This document shows positions 1 to 5,488 of a stretch of DNA of 5,488 nucleotides, in pieces. The stretch covers positions 1 through 5,488 of the forward strand of contig CAKORZ010000075.1 of the NCBI GenBank assembly GCA_934101685.1, given 5' to 3'. Numbering within the stretch: the stretch's first letter is position 1; every line of letters starts with the position of its first letter. The notes under the pieces were generated by a model. It was not told the origin of the DNA. It saw only the letters and a program-made list of their open reading frames with translations, and did no database searches. Origin of the DNA: an uncultured Bacilli bacterium. Lineage in GTDB: Bacteria; Bacillota_I; Bacilli_A; RFN20; DUOF01. A program made the position numbers and the translations under genes.

Positions 1-31
1 CTTTATCTCCTATTGAAATTACCTTTTTCAT
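1..31 (-). CDS. Start of an unidentified gene, cut by the window edge
   Basis: An ATG at 31-29 opens a frame encoding MKKVISIGDK before the window ends. It is preceded by AAGGAGG (38-44, minus strand) with a 6-base spacer, the best ribosome binding site in the window, so this is very probably a true start. Ten residues are too few to name a family. A promoter and a palindrome lie upstream, suggesting the gene has its own transcription start rather than depending on read-through from the leucine-rich-repeat gene. Confidence 0.6.
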   Translation of the reverse strand, partial: MKKVISIGDK

Positions 32-56
32 TTTTTTCCTCCTTAAATTCAATTGT

Positions 57-68
57 GGGAATGTTCCC
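57..68. promoter_or_regulatory. 12-bp perfect palindrome in the leader of the left-edge gene
   Basis: GGGAATGTTCCC is a perfect dyad. It is notable as a GC-containing island in an otherwise nearly pure A/T leader. It lies between the predicted promoter (123-150) and the ribosome binding site (38-44). It could be an operator for a dimeric repressor, or an RNA hairpin with a 4-bp stem and 4-base loop. It does not match a regulator site that I can name with confidence. Confidence 0.3.
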
Positions 69-122
69 TTGTATGCTAAAAAACTTAATATTAAATTTAC
101 ATAATTTTATATTTGTAAAAAT

Positions 123-150
123 ATTATATCATTTATACTTTTCTAGTCCA
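123..150 (-). promoter_or_regulatory. Predicted sigma-A promoter for the left-edge gene
   Basis: On the minus strand there is a perfect -10 box TATAAT (123-128) and a TGGACT -35-like box (145-150, four of six matches to TTGACA) with a 16-bp spacer. Transcription would start near 115-117, giving a leader of about 85 bases that contains the palindrome and the AAGGAGG site. In DNA this AT-rich, -10 matches arise by chance, so support comes mainly from position and spacing. Confidence 0.4.
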
Positions 151-179
151 TATTTTCCTTTATATTAACAAATTTTATT

Positions 180-1130
180 TTATTTTTTATATTTTTTATA
201 TTTTTCTATAAAATCATTAATTACTTTATTATATTTTTCTCTTGAATCTTGCAAAGGTGAGTTCTCATTCATCTTTAATCCTTCATAATCATAAGAGATA
301 TGATTACATATCCATTTATAAATATCACTTACTTTATCCATTTTTTCTTCATCATATTTACAACAATCATCTACTATTTCTTTAGCTAAGTTATATGCCA
401 CTAGCATATTATAATCATTTATATCACTACGATATCCTGGACATAGTTCTGAATAATTAAAACATCTTATATCACTAGTTATATTTTTCTTGTAATAATC
501 ATTTAGTTTATCAAAATATATTGTAGGTAAATATATTTCTTTTTTAGTAGTATTTTTATTTTTTATAAAATATTTAGCAAGTGTATCTATATCCTCTACT
601 TTTTTTAATCTATAACATCCTGCTAAATCCATACTTATACTTTTAACATTATTTAGTGAAAATAAATTTTTTATTTCTTTTAAATATACACATTCTGTTA
701 ACTCTAAATCTTTTAAATTTTTAAAATACTTTAAATCTAAAGTTTTAATATTTCTTTGTCTAGATAAATTTAAAGATTTTATTTTTTTTAATTCATATAT
801 ATACTTTAAATCTTCTTCCTTTATTTGATTTTTAGTATATTCTCCATAATAATACATAAATACTTTTTGCATACTAAAGTCTTCATTGCTTTTATTTTTT
901 CTATATATTTCTTTATACTCAAAAATATTAGTAGAGTCTTCTTTACCAACTATTTCCAACATTTCTAGATTAATTAGTTTTTCTATTCCTTTTAAAGTAT
1001 CTATATCATCTAATCTTAAATAAGTTATTTTACTTAAAAGAGCATCATCAAAAACATTAGAAGTATTCTTAACTACTAACATATTATTAATAGAATCAAA
1101 TAGCTTAATGTTTTCCTCTCTTTTAAGCAT
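180..1130 (-). CDS. Leucine-rich-repeat protein with an incomplete transglutaminase-like C-terminus
   Basis: 316 residues from the ATG at 1130. That ATG is preceded by AGGTGA at a suitable distance. A GTG three codons earlier (1139) is also in frame but would lie inside the ribosome binding site. No signal peptide or membrane segment is visible, so it is probably cytoplasmic. Residues about 31-64 and 108-183 hold irregular leucine-rich repeats, for example LKSLNLS-like, NLKDLELTEC and SLNNVKSISM, with a lysine-rich insert between them. Residues 266-286 read KVSDIYKWICNHISYDYEGL, the pattern that opens transglutaminase-like domains (IYkWIc..IsYDY). The protein ends about 30 residues later in a Lys/Tyr-rich tail (KYKKYKK), before the place where the catalytic Cys, His and Asp would be. 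It is therefore not expected to be an active transglutaminase. It may be a shortened paralogue or a binding protein. It stands after a terminator and so is probably a separate unit. Its base composition is even more AT-rich than that of its neighbours. The exact function is not recognised. Confidence 0.8.
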   Translation of the reverse strand: MLKREENIKLFDSINNMLVVKNTSNVFDDALLSKITYLRLDDIDTLKGIEKLINLEMLEIVGKEDSTNIFEYKEIYRKNKSNEDFSMQKVFMYYYGEYTKNQIKEEDLKYIYELKKIKSLNLSRQRNIKTLDLKYFKNLKDLELTECVYLKEIKNLFSLNNVKSISMDLAGCYRLKKVEDIDTLAKYFIKNKNTTKKEIYLPTIYFDKLNDYYKKNITSDIRCFNYSELCPGYRSDINDYNMLVAYNLAKEIVDDCCKYDEEKMDKVSDIYKWICNHISYDYEGLKMNENSPLQDSREKYNKVINDFIEKYKKYKK

Positions 1131-1147
1131 ACTTATCACCTACTTAA

Positions 1148-1176
1148 ATTATAATAACATTTGCTTTATAAAACAA
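1148..1176 (-). promoter_or_regulatory. Possible promoter for the leucine-rich-repeat gene
   Basis: On the minus strand TATAAT (1148-1153) is preceded, 17 bp away, by TTGTTT (1171-1176). The -35 half overlaps the U-tract of the upstream terminator, a compact arrangement often seen between adjacent units. The leader would be only about 11 bases, just enough to hold AGGTGA. The -35 matches consensus in only three of six positions, so this is tentative. Confidence 0.3.
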
Positions 1177-1204
1177 AAGGATTTAGCAATATTGTTAAAT
1201 CCTT
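1170..1204 (-). terminator. Intrinsic terminator of the ATP-grasp operon
   Basis: AAGGATTTA (1177-1185) and TAAATCCTT (1196-1204) form a perfect 9-bp stem, with a 10-base loop that contains a small inner dyad (CAAT/ATTG). Read on the minus strand the stem is followed by TTTTGTTTTA (1178-1169), a good U-tract. On the plus strand the following bases are mixed A/T, so it acts mainly on leftward transcripts. It marks the end of the unit comprising the MATE remnant, both ligases and the small protein. Confidence 0.8.
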
Positions 1205-1228
1205 ATTAAATAATTTTTGTAAATATAA

Positions 1229-1313
1229 TTAAATCTTACTTTTTATTTGAGTTTTTTCTTTTTTGCTTCTCACTGGCTTAATTGTTGCATCATTATTTAC
1301 ATAGTTACCACAC
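1229..1313 (-). other. Open extension in another frame after the 122-residue gene
   Basis: Directly past the stop codon of the 122-residue gene, the +1 frame stays open for 27 more codons (KCGNYVNND, ATIKPVRSKK, EKTQIKSKI) and stops at 1229-1231, only 24 bp before the terminator stem. The switch point lies at a run of six A on the minus strand (1317-1322). Gain of one A or loss of two would join the frames into a protein of about 150 residues. Alternatives are a chance open frame in a 3' untranslated region, a sequencing error in the homopolymer, or real frameshifting. The tail has no start codon or ribosome binding site of its own that makes it a convincing separate gene. Confidence 0.35.
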
Positions 1314-1682
1314 TTATTTTTTATTGATATCAACAATATCTCCATCTAAATTAATTTCTGATTGTCTAAGCGTAATAATTGCTTCAATCCATAATAACGC
1401 TCTTTCTCCATAATATGAATTCATTAATTTTGTTTTCCAATCTAAATCCATCAAATCTTCCTTAATTTTCATTAAGTCATCACTATTTATATATTTTAAT
1501 TTTTTCATATTGAAATATATTGGTAAAATTTTATATATTTTAGCTAAAACTTCATTATACAATTTATTATAATTTTTATACTCTTCTATTGAGGCAGAGG
1601 CGCTAACATAAAATAGTAAATTTTTTATTGCGTATTCAACATTTTCTGTAGTAGGATTGTTTACATTAAAATCTTCTTTCAT
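1314..1682 (-). CDS. Small protein of unknown function, last gene of the ATP-grasp operon
   Basis: 122 residues. The ATG at 1682 has AAAGGAAGG upstream (1690-1698) with a spacer of about 7 bases. I do not recognise a family. The sequence looks soluble and mostly helical: residues about 12-55 (ENVEYAIKNLLFYVSASASI and onward to IYKILPIYF) and 68-108 (DDLMKIKEDLMDLDWKTKLM, then GERALLWIEAIITLRQSEI) alternate hydrophobic and charged residues, with many Tyr and Lys. There is no signal peptide, no membrane span and no Cys. It begins 30 bp after the second ligase stops and is therefore almost certainly co-transcribed with it. Possible roles are an accessory subunit, carrier-like partner or peptide substrate of the ligases, but the sequence does not decide between them. 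It lacks the repeated Thr/Glu/Asp-rich core expected of known graspetide precursors. The C-terminus may have been shortened by a frameshift at the A run at 1317-1322. Confidence 0.75.
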   Translation of the reverse strand: MKEDFNVNNPTTENVEYAIKNLLFYVSASASIEEYKNYNKLYNEVLAKIYKILPIYFNMKKLKYINSDDLMKIKEDLMDLDWKTKLMNSYYGERALLWIEAIITLRQSEINLDGDIVDINKK

Positions 1683-1712
1683 TAAAAATCCTTCCTTTCT
1701 ACAAATAATTGT

Positions 1713-2783
1713 TTAAATTCTTTTATTATTTATTATATTATCTTTTTTTACATTTACCTTATTTCTAATATACATAAGCACTTGTTCATATAAGCTTTCT
1801 ACATATTTTTCTTGCTCTAATTCATCTTCATATAAATAGTTATCTAATCCAGGAGCGCTATTAACTTCTAATATTTTGTACTCTTTGTTACTTGGATCAC
1901 TAATTGAAGAGGTAATTATATCTATCCCACACATATCTAAATTTAATGATTTAGCTACTGCTACTACCATATTTTTAAAGAAAGGAGTTATTTCATTTGT
2001 ATAATCAACAGATGTTCCTCCTAGAGATAAATTAGCTATATTTTGTAAATTTAAAGTTTTGCCTTCTTCTAACACACTATCTAATTTATATCCTTTATCT
2101 TTAATACACTTTAATGTTCTTTCATCATTTTTATCTACTTTTTTATCTCTATCATTTTCTATAAATTCTTTAACTTTTAAGTCTAATAATTGTTCAATTG
2201 TATGAACACCATCACCTACTATATGAAAAGGTACTCTTTTATAAGCTTGAATAACTTTATCTCCTAAAACTACTACTCTAAAATCATTACCTTCAACATA
2301 TTCTTGAATAATAAATGTTCTTGATTTACTTTGTAAAGATATTTTTATTGCTTCACTTGCCTCATCATAATTATTAACTTTTGTAATTCCTATTCCTTGT
2401 GATAAAGTAGATGGTTTAATAATTAAAGGATAATTAAAACCATTTTTTCCTACTTCTTTAAAGAAATCTAACATTGGTTTATATAAGGAATCATTCTTTT
2501 TAGTAGTTTCTCTAGTATAATTTATAGATTTAGGAACCATAAATCCATTTCTTTCTAAAAATGATGTACACATATCCTTATTGCTACATATTTTTATACT
2601 ACCTACTGGATTTATATTGAAAGGAGAATCCCATACTGCAAAAGTTCCTTTTTCAAACATTAATATTGCACATGATCCACTATAAGTATTGTTTAATAAG
2701 TATGGTATGTTGTGTTTAGTAGCTAATTTAGTTATTACTGGAAGAGAAAATTCTCCTTTATTTATCTTTTCTAATATATCCAT
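1713..2783 (-). CDS. ATP-grasp ligase, cyanophycin-synthetase/GshAB-like module
   Basis: 356 residues from the ATG at 2783, which has AAAAGG 8 bases upstream. An ATG two codons earlier (2789) overlaps the previous stop as TAATG but sits only 2 bases from AAAAGG, so the inner ATG is preferred. The fold is a complete ATP-grasp: a nucleotide-binding Lys and Gly loop (K123, IIKPSTLSQGIGI), the hinge QEYVEG (Q160-E161), DFRVVVLGDKVIQAYKR (R169 onward), GDGVHT (190-195), LGGTSVDYTNEI (about 254-265), and the metal-binding carboxylates GIDI (D288) and ILEVNSAPGLD (E306, N308). The GDGVHT, LGGTSVD and EVNSAPG signatures are those of the ATP-grasp module of cyanophycin synthetase and of bifunctional GshAB. 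Members activate a carboxylate as acyl phosphate and join it to an amine. There is no attached Mur-ligase or GshA domain, so this is a stand-alone ligase. Substrates are unknown. It probably works in sequence with the preceding ligase, to which it is translationally coupled. Confidence 0.9.
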   Translation of the reverse strand: MDILEKINKGEFSLPVITKLATKHNIPYLLNNTYSGSCAILMFEKGTFAVWDSPFNINPVGSIKICSNKDMCTSFLERNGFMVPKSINYTRETTKKNDSLYKPMLDFFKEVGKNGFNYPLIIKPSTLSQGIGITKVNNYDEASEAIKISLQSKSRTFIIQEYVEGNDFRVVVLGDKVIQAYKRVPFHIVGDGVHTIEQLLDLKVKEFIENDRDKKVDKNDERTLKCIKDKGYKLDSVLEEGKTLNLQNIANLSLGGTSVDYTNEITPFFKNMVVAVAKSLNLDMCGIDIITSSISDPSNKEYKILEVNSAPGLDNYLYEDELEQEKYVESLYEQVLMYIRNKVNVKKDNIINNKRI

Positions 2784-2788
2784 ACTCA

Positions 2789-3781
2789 TTACCTTTTAAA
2801 AGCCAAACTTTTATTAAAGTTTTCATAGATTGTTTTTTCTTCATCTTTTTTCATTTCTAAATTTAAGTTTTTATAAATTGCTGTTCTATATATATGTTTA
2901 GCCATTTCATAATTTTCTTTACTTAATCTAGAAAAATTTTCCATCATTATTCCACTATTGATTTCTAATATTCTATATATTCCTTCTTTATCTTTTACTA
3001 TATCAACTGAAGCAAACTTTAATCCTAAAATACTAGCAGTTTTTAAAGCAAAATTAGTTAATCTTTCAATTTCTTTTTTATCCTTTACAAGTACAGGAAG
3101 TGAACCTTGTCCAAGATTATGCTTCCAAGATACTGTTACTTTTTCTTTCTCTTTTGGAACATATTTTAAATCTAATTTTTCAGATATTTCTACATCTTCA
3201 AAATGAGCATCCTTTATAAGTTTTTCTAAAGAATCTACACCATTACCTATTACATTTGGTCTTTGTTTTGCATAAACTAACATAGCTTTATCATCTACTA
3301 TAATTGTTCTATATTCATTTTCTATATCAATAAATGGAGATACTGTAAGCGAATGTCTTCTTCCTAGTATATCAAATACTGCAGACTCTAATTCTTTTTG
3401 ATTTTCACACTTATAAACACCAGTTCCTCCACTTCCAGTATTTGTTTTAACAACTAACTTGCCATTATCTTTTAACATTTTAGTAAGTGTACCCCATATA
3501 CCTTCTTTTCCAACCATTGGACTGCTACTATCTTCAAAATAAAGATGAGGAACGTGAGGAATATTATTGTATTTTAATACTTCTGAAAGTCCTGCTTTAT
3601 CATCACATATTTTACTTATTGCTGCATCATTATTAGCAAACTTATAATTATAAATCATTGTATTTTTGCCATTTTTACTTAATTGAATTATATAGTTATC
3701 AGAAAAAGAAGCATACTCAATATTATCTTCTTCACAAATTTCTTCTACTATTTTTACTAATTGTCTTTTTGGATATCCCAT
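2789..3781 (-). CDS. Second ATP-grasp carboxylate-amine ligase
   Basis: 330 residues. The ATG at 3781 has GGGGGTG (3789-3795) with a 7-base spacer. A longer frame from a TTG at 3835 would overlap the MATE stop and has no ribosome binding site, so it is rejected. Features in order: an N-terminal pre-ATP-grasp region with YNYKFANNDAAISKICDDK (44-62), the ATP lysine and Gly loop K112-TNTGSGGTGV, the segment SPFIDIENEYRTII (148-161), IGNGVDSL (178-185), HNLGQGS (221-227), and the metal ligands ASVDIV (D260) and ILEINSG (E273, N275). All residues expected for ATP and magnesium binding are present, so it should be active. It belongs to the same broad CphA/GshAB/RimK-like group as the downstream ligase but is far diverged from it: LGGT is replaced by LGQG, and the end of the active site reads NSGIMMENF rather than NSAPGLDNY. 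This suggests another acceptor or donor. The stop shares one base with an ATG of the next gene. The substrate is unknown. Confidence 0.9.
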   Translation of the reverse strand: MGYPKRQLVKIVEEICEEDNIEYASFSDNYIIQLSKNGKNTMIYNYKFANNDAAISKICDDKAGLSEVLKYNNIPHVPHLYFEDSSSPMVGKEGIWGTLTKMLKDNGKLVVKTNTGSGGTGVYKCENQKELESAVFDILGRRHSLTVSPFIDIENEYRTIIVDDKAMLVYAKQRPNVIGNGVDSLEKLIKDAHFEDVEISEKLDLKYVPKEKEKVTVSWKHNLGQGSLPVLVKDKKEIERLTNFALKTASILGLKFASVDIVKDKEGIYRILEINSGIMMENFSRLSKENYEMAKHIYRTAIYKNLNLEMKKDEEKTIYENFNKSLAFKR

Positions 3782-3827
3782 TAAAAAGCACCCCCAACTA
3801 GTAAAAATTTTAACACTTATAAAGAAA

Positions 3828-4847
3828 TTATTCAATTACTAAATCTTCTAGTTCATCTACATTTATTTTCTTTTTAAGTTTTTTATATATACATATATAA
3901 CAAATCATATGAATAGTTGCAGTAACTATCCAAGATAAAGGATAAGAATAATATAATATTTGTAATGTATGATTTGCTTTAAAAACAGTATGAATCCACA
4001 CTATTCTAAGAACGCATATTCCTAAAATAGAAACTATCATTGGAGTAATAGAATAACCTAGCCCTCTAAGTCCACCTACTAATACATCTGTTATTCCACA
4101 TGTAAAGTAAGTTAAACCAATTATAGTTAATCTAATAAGTCCATATTTTATAGAATCATTTCCATTAGTATATAACCCTAGTAAAGGCTTGCCTAGTAAT
4201 ACAGCAATTCCTCCTATAGCAATTCCTACTAATGTTACAAGAAGTAAACTACTTAATAAAACTTTTTTACAATTTTTAATCTTTTTAGCTCCATAGTTTT
4301 GACTAGTAAAAGTTAAACACGCTTGATAAAAAGCATTCATTGATGAATAGATAAAATTTCCTATATTAGCTGAAGCTGCATTACCTGCTACTACTGAGGT
4401 AGACTTAAAAGAATTTACAGCTTTTTGAATTGATATATTACTAATTGCAAATAAAGAATTTTGAATTCCTGCTGGTAAACCTATTAAAACTATTTCCCCT
4501 AATGATTTAGAATCTATTTTTAATTTTTTTAAATTTAAATGTATATATCCTTCTGTTTTTATTAAACAGCGTATTACTAATACAGCAGATATTATTTGAG
4601 ATATAACAGTAGCTATAGCAACTCCTGCAACATCCATCTTACACACTATTACTAAAAATAAATTTAATAAAGCATTAACTACTCCTGCAATAAACAAATA
4701 AATTAAAGGCTTTCTAGTTTCTCCTATTGCTCTTAATATACTAGCGCCAAAATTATATACAAGATTAAAAATAGAACCTAAAAAATAAATTATTAGATAT
4801 GTACTTGCTTTACCAAGGTCGGGTTCTAGTAAAATAGAGTGTGTGCT
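3828..4847 (-). pseudogene. MATE-family exporter, N-terminus lost
   Basis: The frame is open from a TAG at 4848-4850 to the stop at 3828-3830. MATE homology is clear from about 4817 leftward: ASTYLIIYFLGSIF, LVYNFGASILRAIGETRKPL and LFIAGVVNALLNLFL match TM4-TM5 of this family of drug or metabolite/cation antiporters, and FTSQNYGAKK, GITDVLVGGLRGLGYS and later segments match the second half. About nine hydrophobic spans remain of twelve, so TM1-TM3 (roughly 115-125 residues) are missing. No ATG or GTG with a ribosome binding site starts the remnant; the first possible start is a TTG at 4697, inside TM5. The product is probably non-functional. The remaining frame has no internal stop, so the loss looks recent. 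It lies 46 bp before the first ligase gene, which makes it the likely exporter of that pathway. The break coincides with an inverted repeat at 4834-4851, consistent with insertion of an element. Confidence 0.75.
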
Positions 4848-4851
4848 CTAT
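4834..4851. repeat. Possible attachment-site core: 6-bp inverted repeat with 6-bp spacer
   Basis: ATAGAG (4834-4839) and CTCTAT (4846-4851) are perfect inverted copies separated by TGTGTG. A pair of inverted core sites around a 6-8 bp spacer is the usual form of a tyrosine-recombinase crossover site. It sits where MATE coding sequence ends, and the first stop in the MATE frame (4848-4850) falls in its right arm. The arms are short, so chance cannot be excluded. No integrase gene is in the window. Confidence 0.4.
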
Positions 4852-4899
4852 ACATCAAACCATCAGTAAAATAAAGGCTTTTAGAGATACAAGAAAATA

Positions 4900-4943
4900 T
4901 TTGCTGTCTTTTGATAATTAAAAATGACAGCAATTGACAGCAA
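4900..4943. repeat. Three TTGCTGTC motifs, possible integrase arm-type sites
   Basis: TTTGCTGTC occurs at 4900-4908. Its inverse TGACAGCAA occurs twice in direct order, at 4925-4933 and 4935-4943, with 10-bp spacing (one helical turn). Short repeats of this kind, 50-90 bp inside the crossover, are typical of arm-binding sites for the N-terminal domain of tyrosine integrases in phages and integrative conjugative elements. Alternatively they could be operators for the neighbouring helix-turn-helix regulator. The rest of 4851-5044 shows no gene. Confidence 0.45.
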
Positions 4944-5021
4944 ATGTGCACTTTTTAGTAAATTTATGTGGTCTAAAACCATATAAAACTGCCTAAAACT
5001 TTTATAAACTTTTTAATTTAC

Positions 5022-5051
5022 AACACTGGGAATTCTAGTGTTTTTTATTTT
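5022..5051 (+). terminator. Hairpin with U-tract on the plus strand after the regulator gene
   Basis: AACACT (5022-5027) and AGTGTT (5037-5042) form a 6-bp stem around a 9-base loop, followed on the plus strand by a T-rich run to 5051. In the minus direction, that of the regulator gene ending at 5045, the stem is followed by GTAAATTAAAAAG, a poor U-tract. It therefore looks better suited to stop rightward transcription entering from the MATE side, although no rightward gene is seen. It may also protect the 3' end of the regulator transcript. Confidence 0.3.
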
Positions 5052-5470
5052 TCTCTTGTTAATAAATCATCAACTGAACAACCAAAATATTCTGCTATTT
5101 CAAAGAGTGTTCTTACGCTTGGCACAACACCATTTTTATAACGAATAATATTGTCTTTTTGATAATTCATTTCTTTGCAGAATTGTCTGTTAGAAAGATT
5201 TGATTTTCTTATAAGTTCAGTCAAATAATCATAAAATTTGCTTTGGTCGGTGGAGTACTTGCTAAAATTATTCACATCAGATTTTTCATACAAATAATCT
5301 ATTGAAACTTGTAAATAATTTACAACTTTAATTAAGGTTTGCAAACTTGGATTTCTTTGTTTGTATTTATAAAATGTATCTTTTGAAATAACATTATCAG
5401 CAAATAAACAATCAACACTCTTGCCTTCATCTTCCAAATAGTTTTTAACAGCAGTTATAAAATCAATCAT
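5045..5470 (-). CDS. Regulator with two tandem XRE-type helix-turn-helix domains
   Basis: 141 residues from the ATG at 5470, which has GGGGTG just upstream. An ATG four codons earlier (5482) is in frame, but its upstream region has only six bases in the window and shows no ribosome binding site. The protein is a duplication of one DNA-binding unit: residues about 4-62 (ending PSLQTLIKVVNYLQVSIDYL) and about 79-137 (ending PSVRTLFEIAEYFGCSVDDL) align over their recognition and final helices. The second copy is the better match to the XRE/Cro-C1 family, with NLSNRQFCKE as helix 2 and DNIIRYKNG as the recognition helix. The linker at 63-78 is polar. There is no effector or protease domain. It probably represses or controls genes of the presumed mobile element whose end lies just to the left. 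It could act as one chain binding two half-sites or as a dimer. It could instead be an ordinary host regulator. Confidence 0.8.
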   Translation of the reverse strand: MIDFITAVKNYLEDEGKSVDCLFADNVISKDTFYKYKQRNPSLQTLIKVVNYLQVSIDYLYEKSDVNNFSKYSTDQSKFYDYLTELIRKSNLSNRQFCKEMNYQKDNIIRYKNGVVPSVRTLFEIAEYFGCSVDDLLTREK

Positions 5471-5488
5471 CTTACACCCCATATAAAC

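Noticed and set aside
1131..1139. GTG start for the leucine-rich-repeat gene
   Set aside because: The GTG is part of the AGGTGA ribosome binding site that serves the ATG at 1130.
1258..1290. Small peptide MMQQLSQ on the minus strand between the small protein gene and the terminator
   Set aside because: It is only seven codons long, has no ribosome binding site, and conflicts with the longer open frame at 1229-1313.
2958..3206. 82-codon open frame on the plus strand
   Set aside because: It lies wholly inside the second ATP-grasp ligase gene, antisense to conserved coding sequence, and its translation shows no domain. It is a shadow frame.
3782..3835. 18-residue N-terminal extension of the second ATP-grasp ligase
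   Set aside because: It would need a TTG start overlapping the end of the MATE frame and without a ribosome binding site, whereas the ATG at 3781 has GGGGGTG at good spacing and starts a plausible N-terminus.
3828..4697. A complete 289-residue MATE protein starting at 4697
   Set aside because: The supposed start is a TTG inside TM5, and clear MATE sequence continues upstream to about 4817 in the same frame. It is better read as a truncated gene.
4815..4835. GGTTCTAGT resembling a tRNA T-arm, which would be a classic integration site
   Set aside because: No matching acceptor, anticodon or D-arm sequence is present, and the stretch reads as part of the MATE frame.
4900..4943. Short CRISPR-like repeat array
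   Set aside because: The repeats are only about 9 bp, number three, include an inverted copy, and have no regular spacers.

Overview
The window is very AT-rich. It uses AGA for Arg, TTA for Leu and ATA for Ile heavily, and has strong purine-rich ribosome binding sites (AGGAGG, GGGGGTG). This points to a low-GC Firmicute of the Clostridia type (Clostridium or Peptostreptococcaceae-like). The species cannot be fixed from this sequence. Every supported gene lies on the minus strand, so transcription runs from the right edge to the left edge.

Layout from right to left, in the direction of transcription. (1) 5045-5470 encodes a small regulator made of two tandem XRE-type helix-turn-helix units. 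(2) 4851-5044 has no gene but holds three copies of a TTGCTGTC-type motif and a hairpin. (3) At about 4834-4851 there is a 6-bp inverted repeat with a 6-bp spacer, exactly where the reading frame of a MATE-family exporter stops making sense. The MATE gene (3828-4847) keeps about nine of the usual twelve membrane segments and has lost the first three. I read this junction as one end of an integrated mobile element that entered the MATE gene, with the regulator inside the element. Its integrase and other end would be outside the window. (4) The MATE remnant is followed by two different ATP-grasp ligases (2789-3781 and 1713-2783; stop and start are coupled in TAATGAGTATG), then a 122-residue protein of unknown function (1314-1682), then a clear intrinsic terminator (1170-1204). 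(5) Beyond the terminator is a separate gene (180-1130) for a leucine-rich-repeat protein whose C-terminus looks like the first part of a transglutaminase-like domain without its catalytic half. (6) The left edge carries a promoter, a 12-bp palindrome, a strong ribosome binding site and the first ten codons of another gene.

How the genes may work together: an exporter, two stand-alone CphA/GshAB-like ATP-grasp ligases and a small co-transcribed protein, in one tightly spaced operon ending at one terminator, look like a compact pathway that makes and exports a small peptide-like amide product. No NRPS, Mur-ligase domain or GshA domain is present. The product is unknown. The element insertion appears to have removed the exporter N-terminus and the original operon promoter, so in this strain the pathway may be broken or driven from a promoter within the element.
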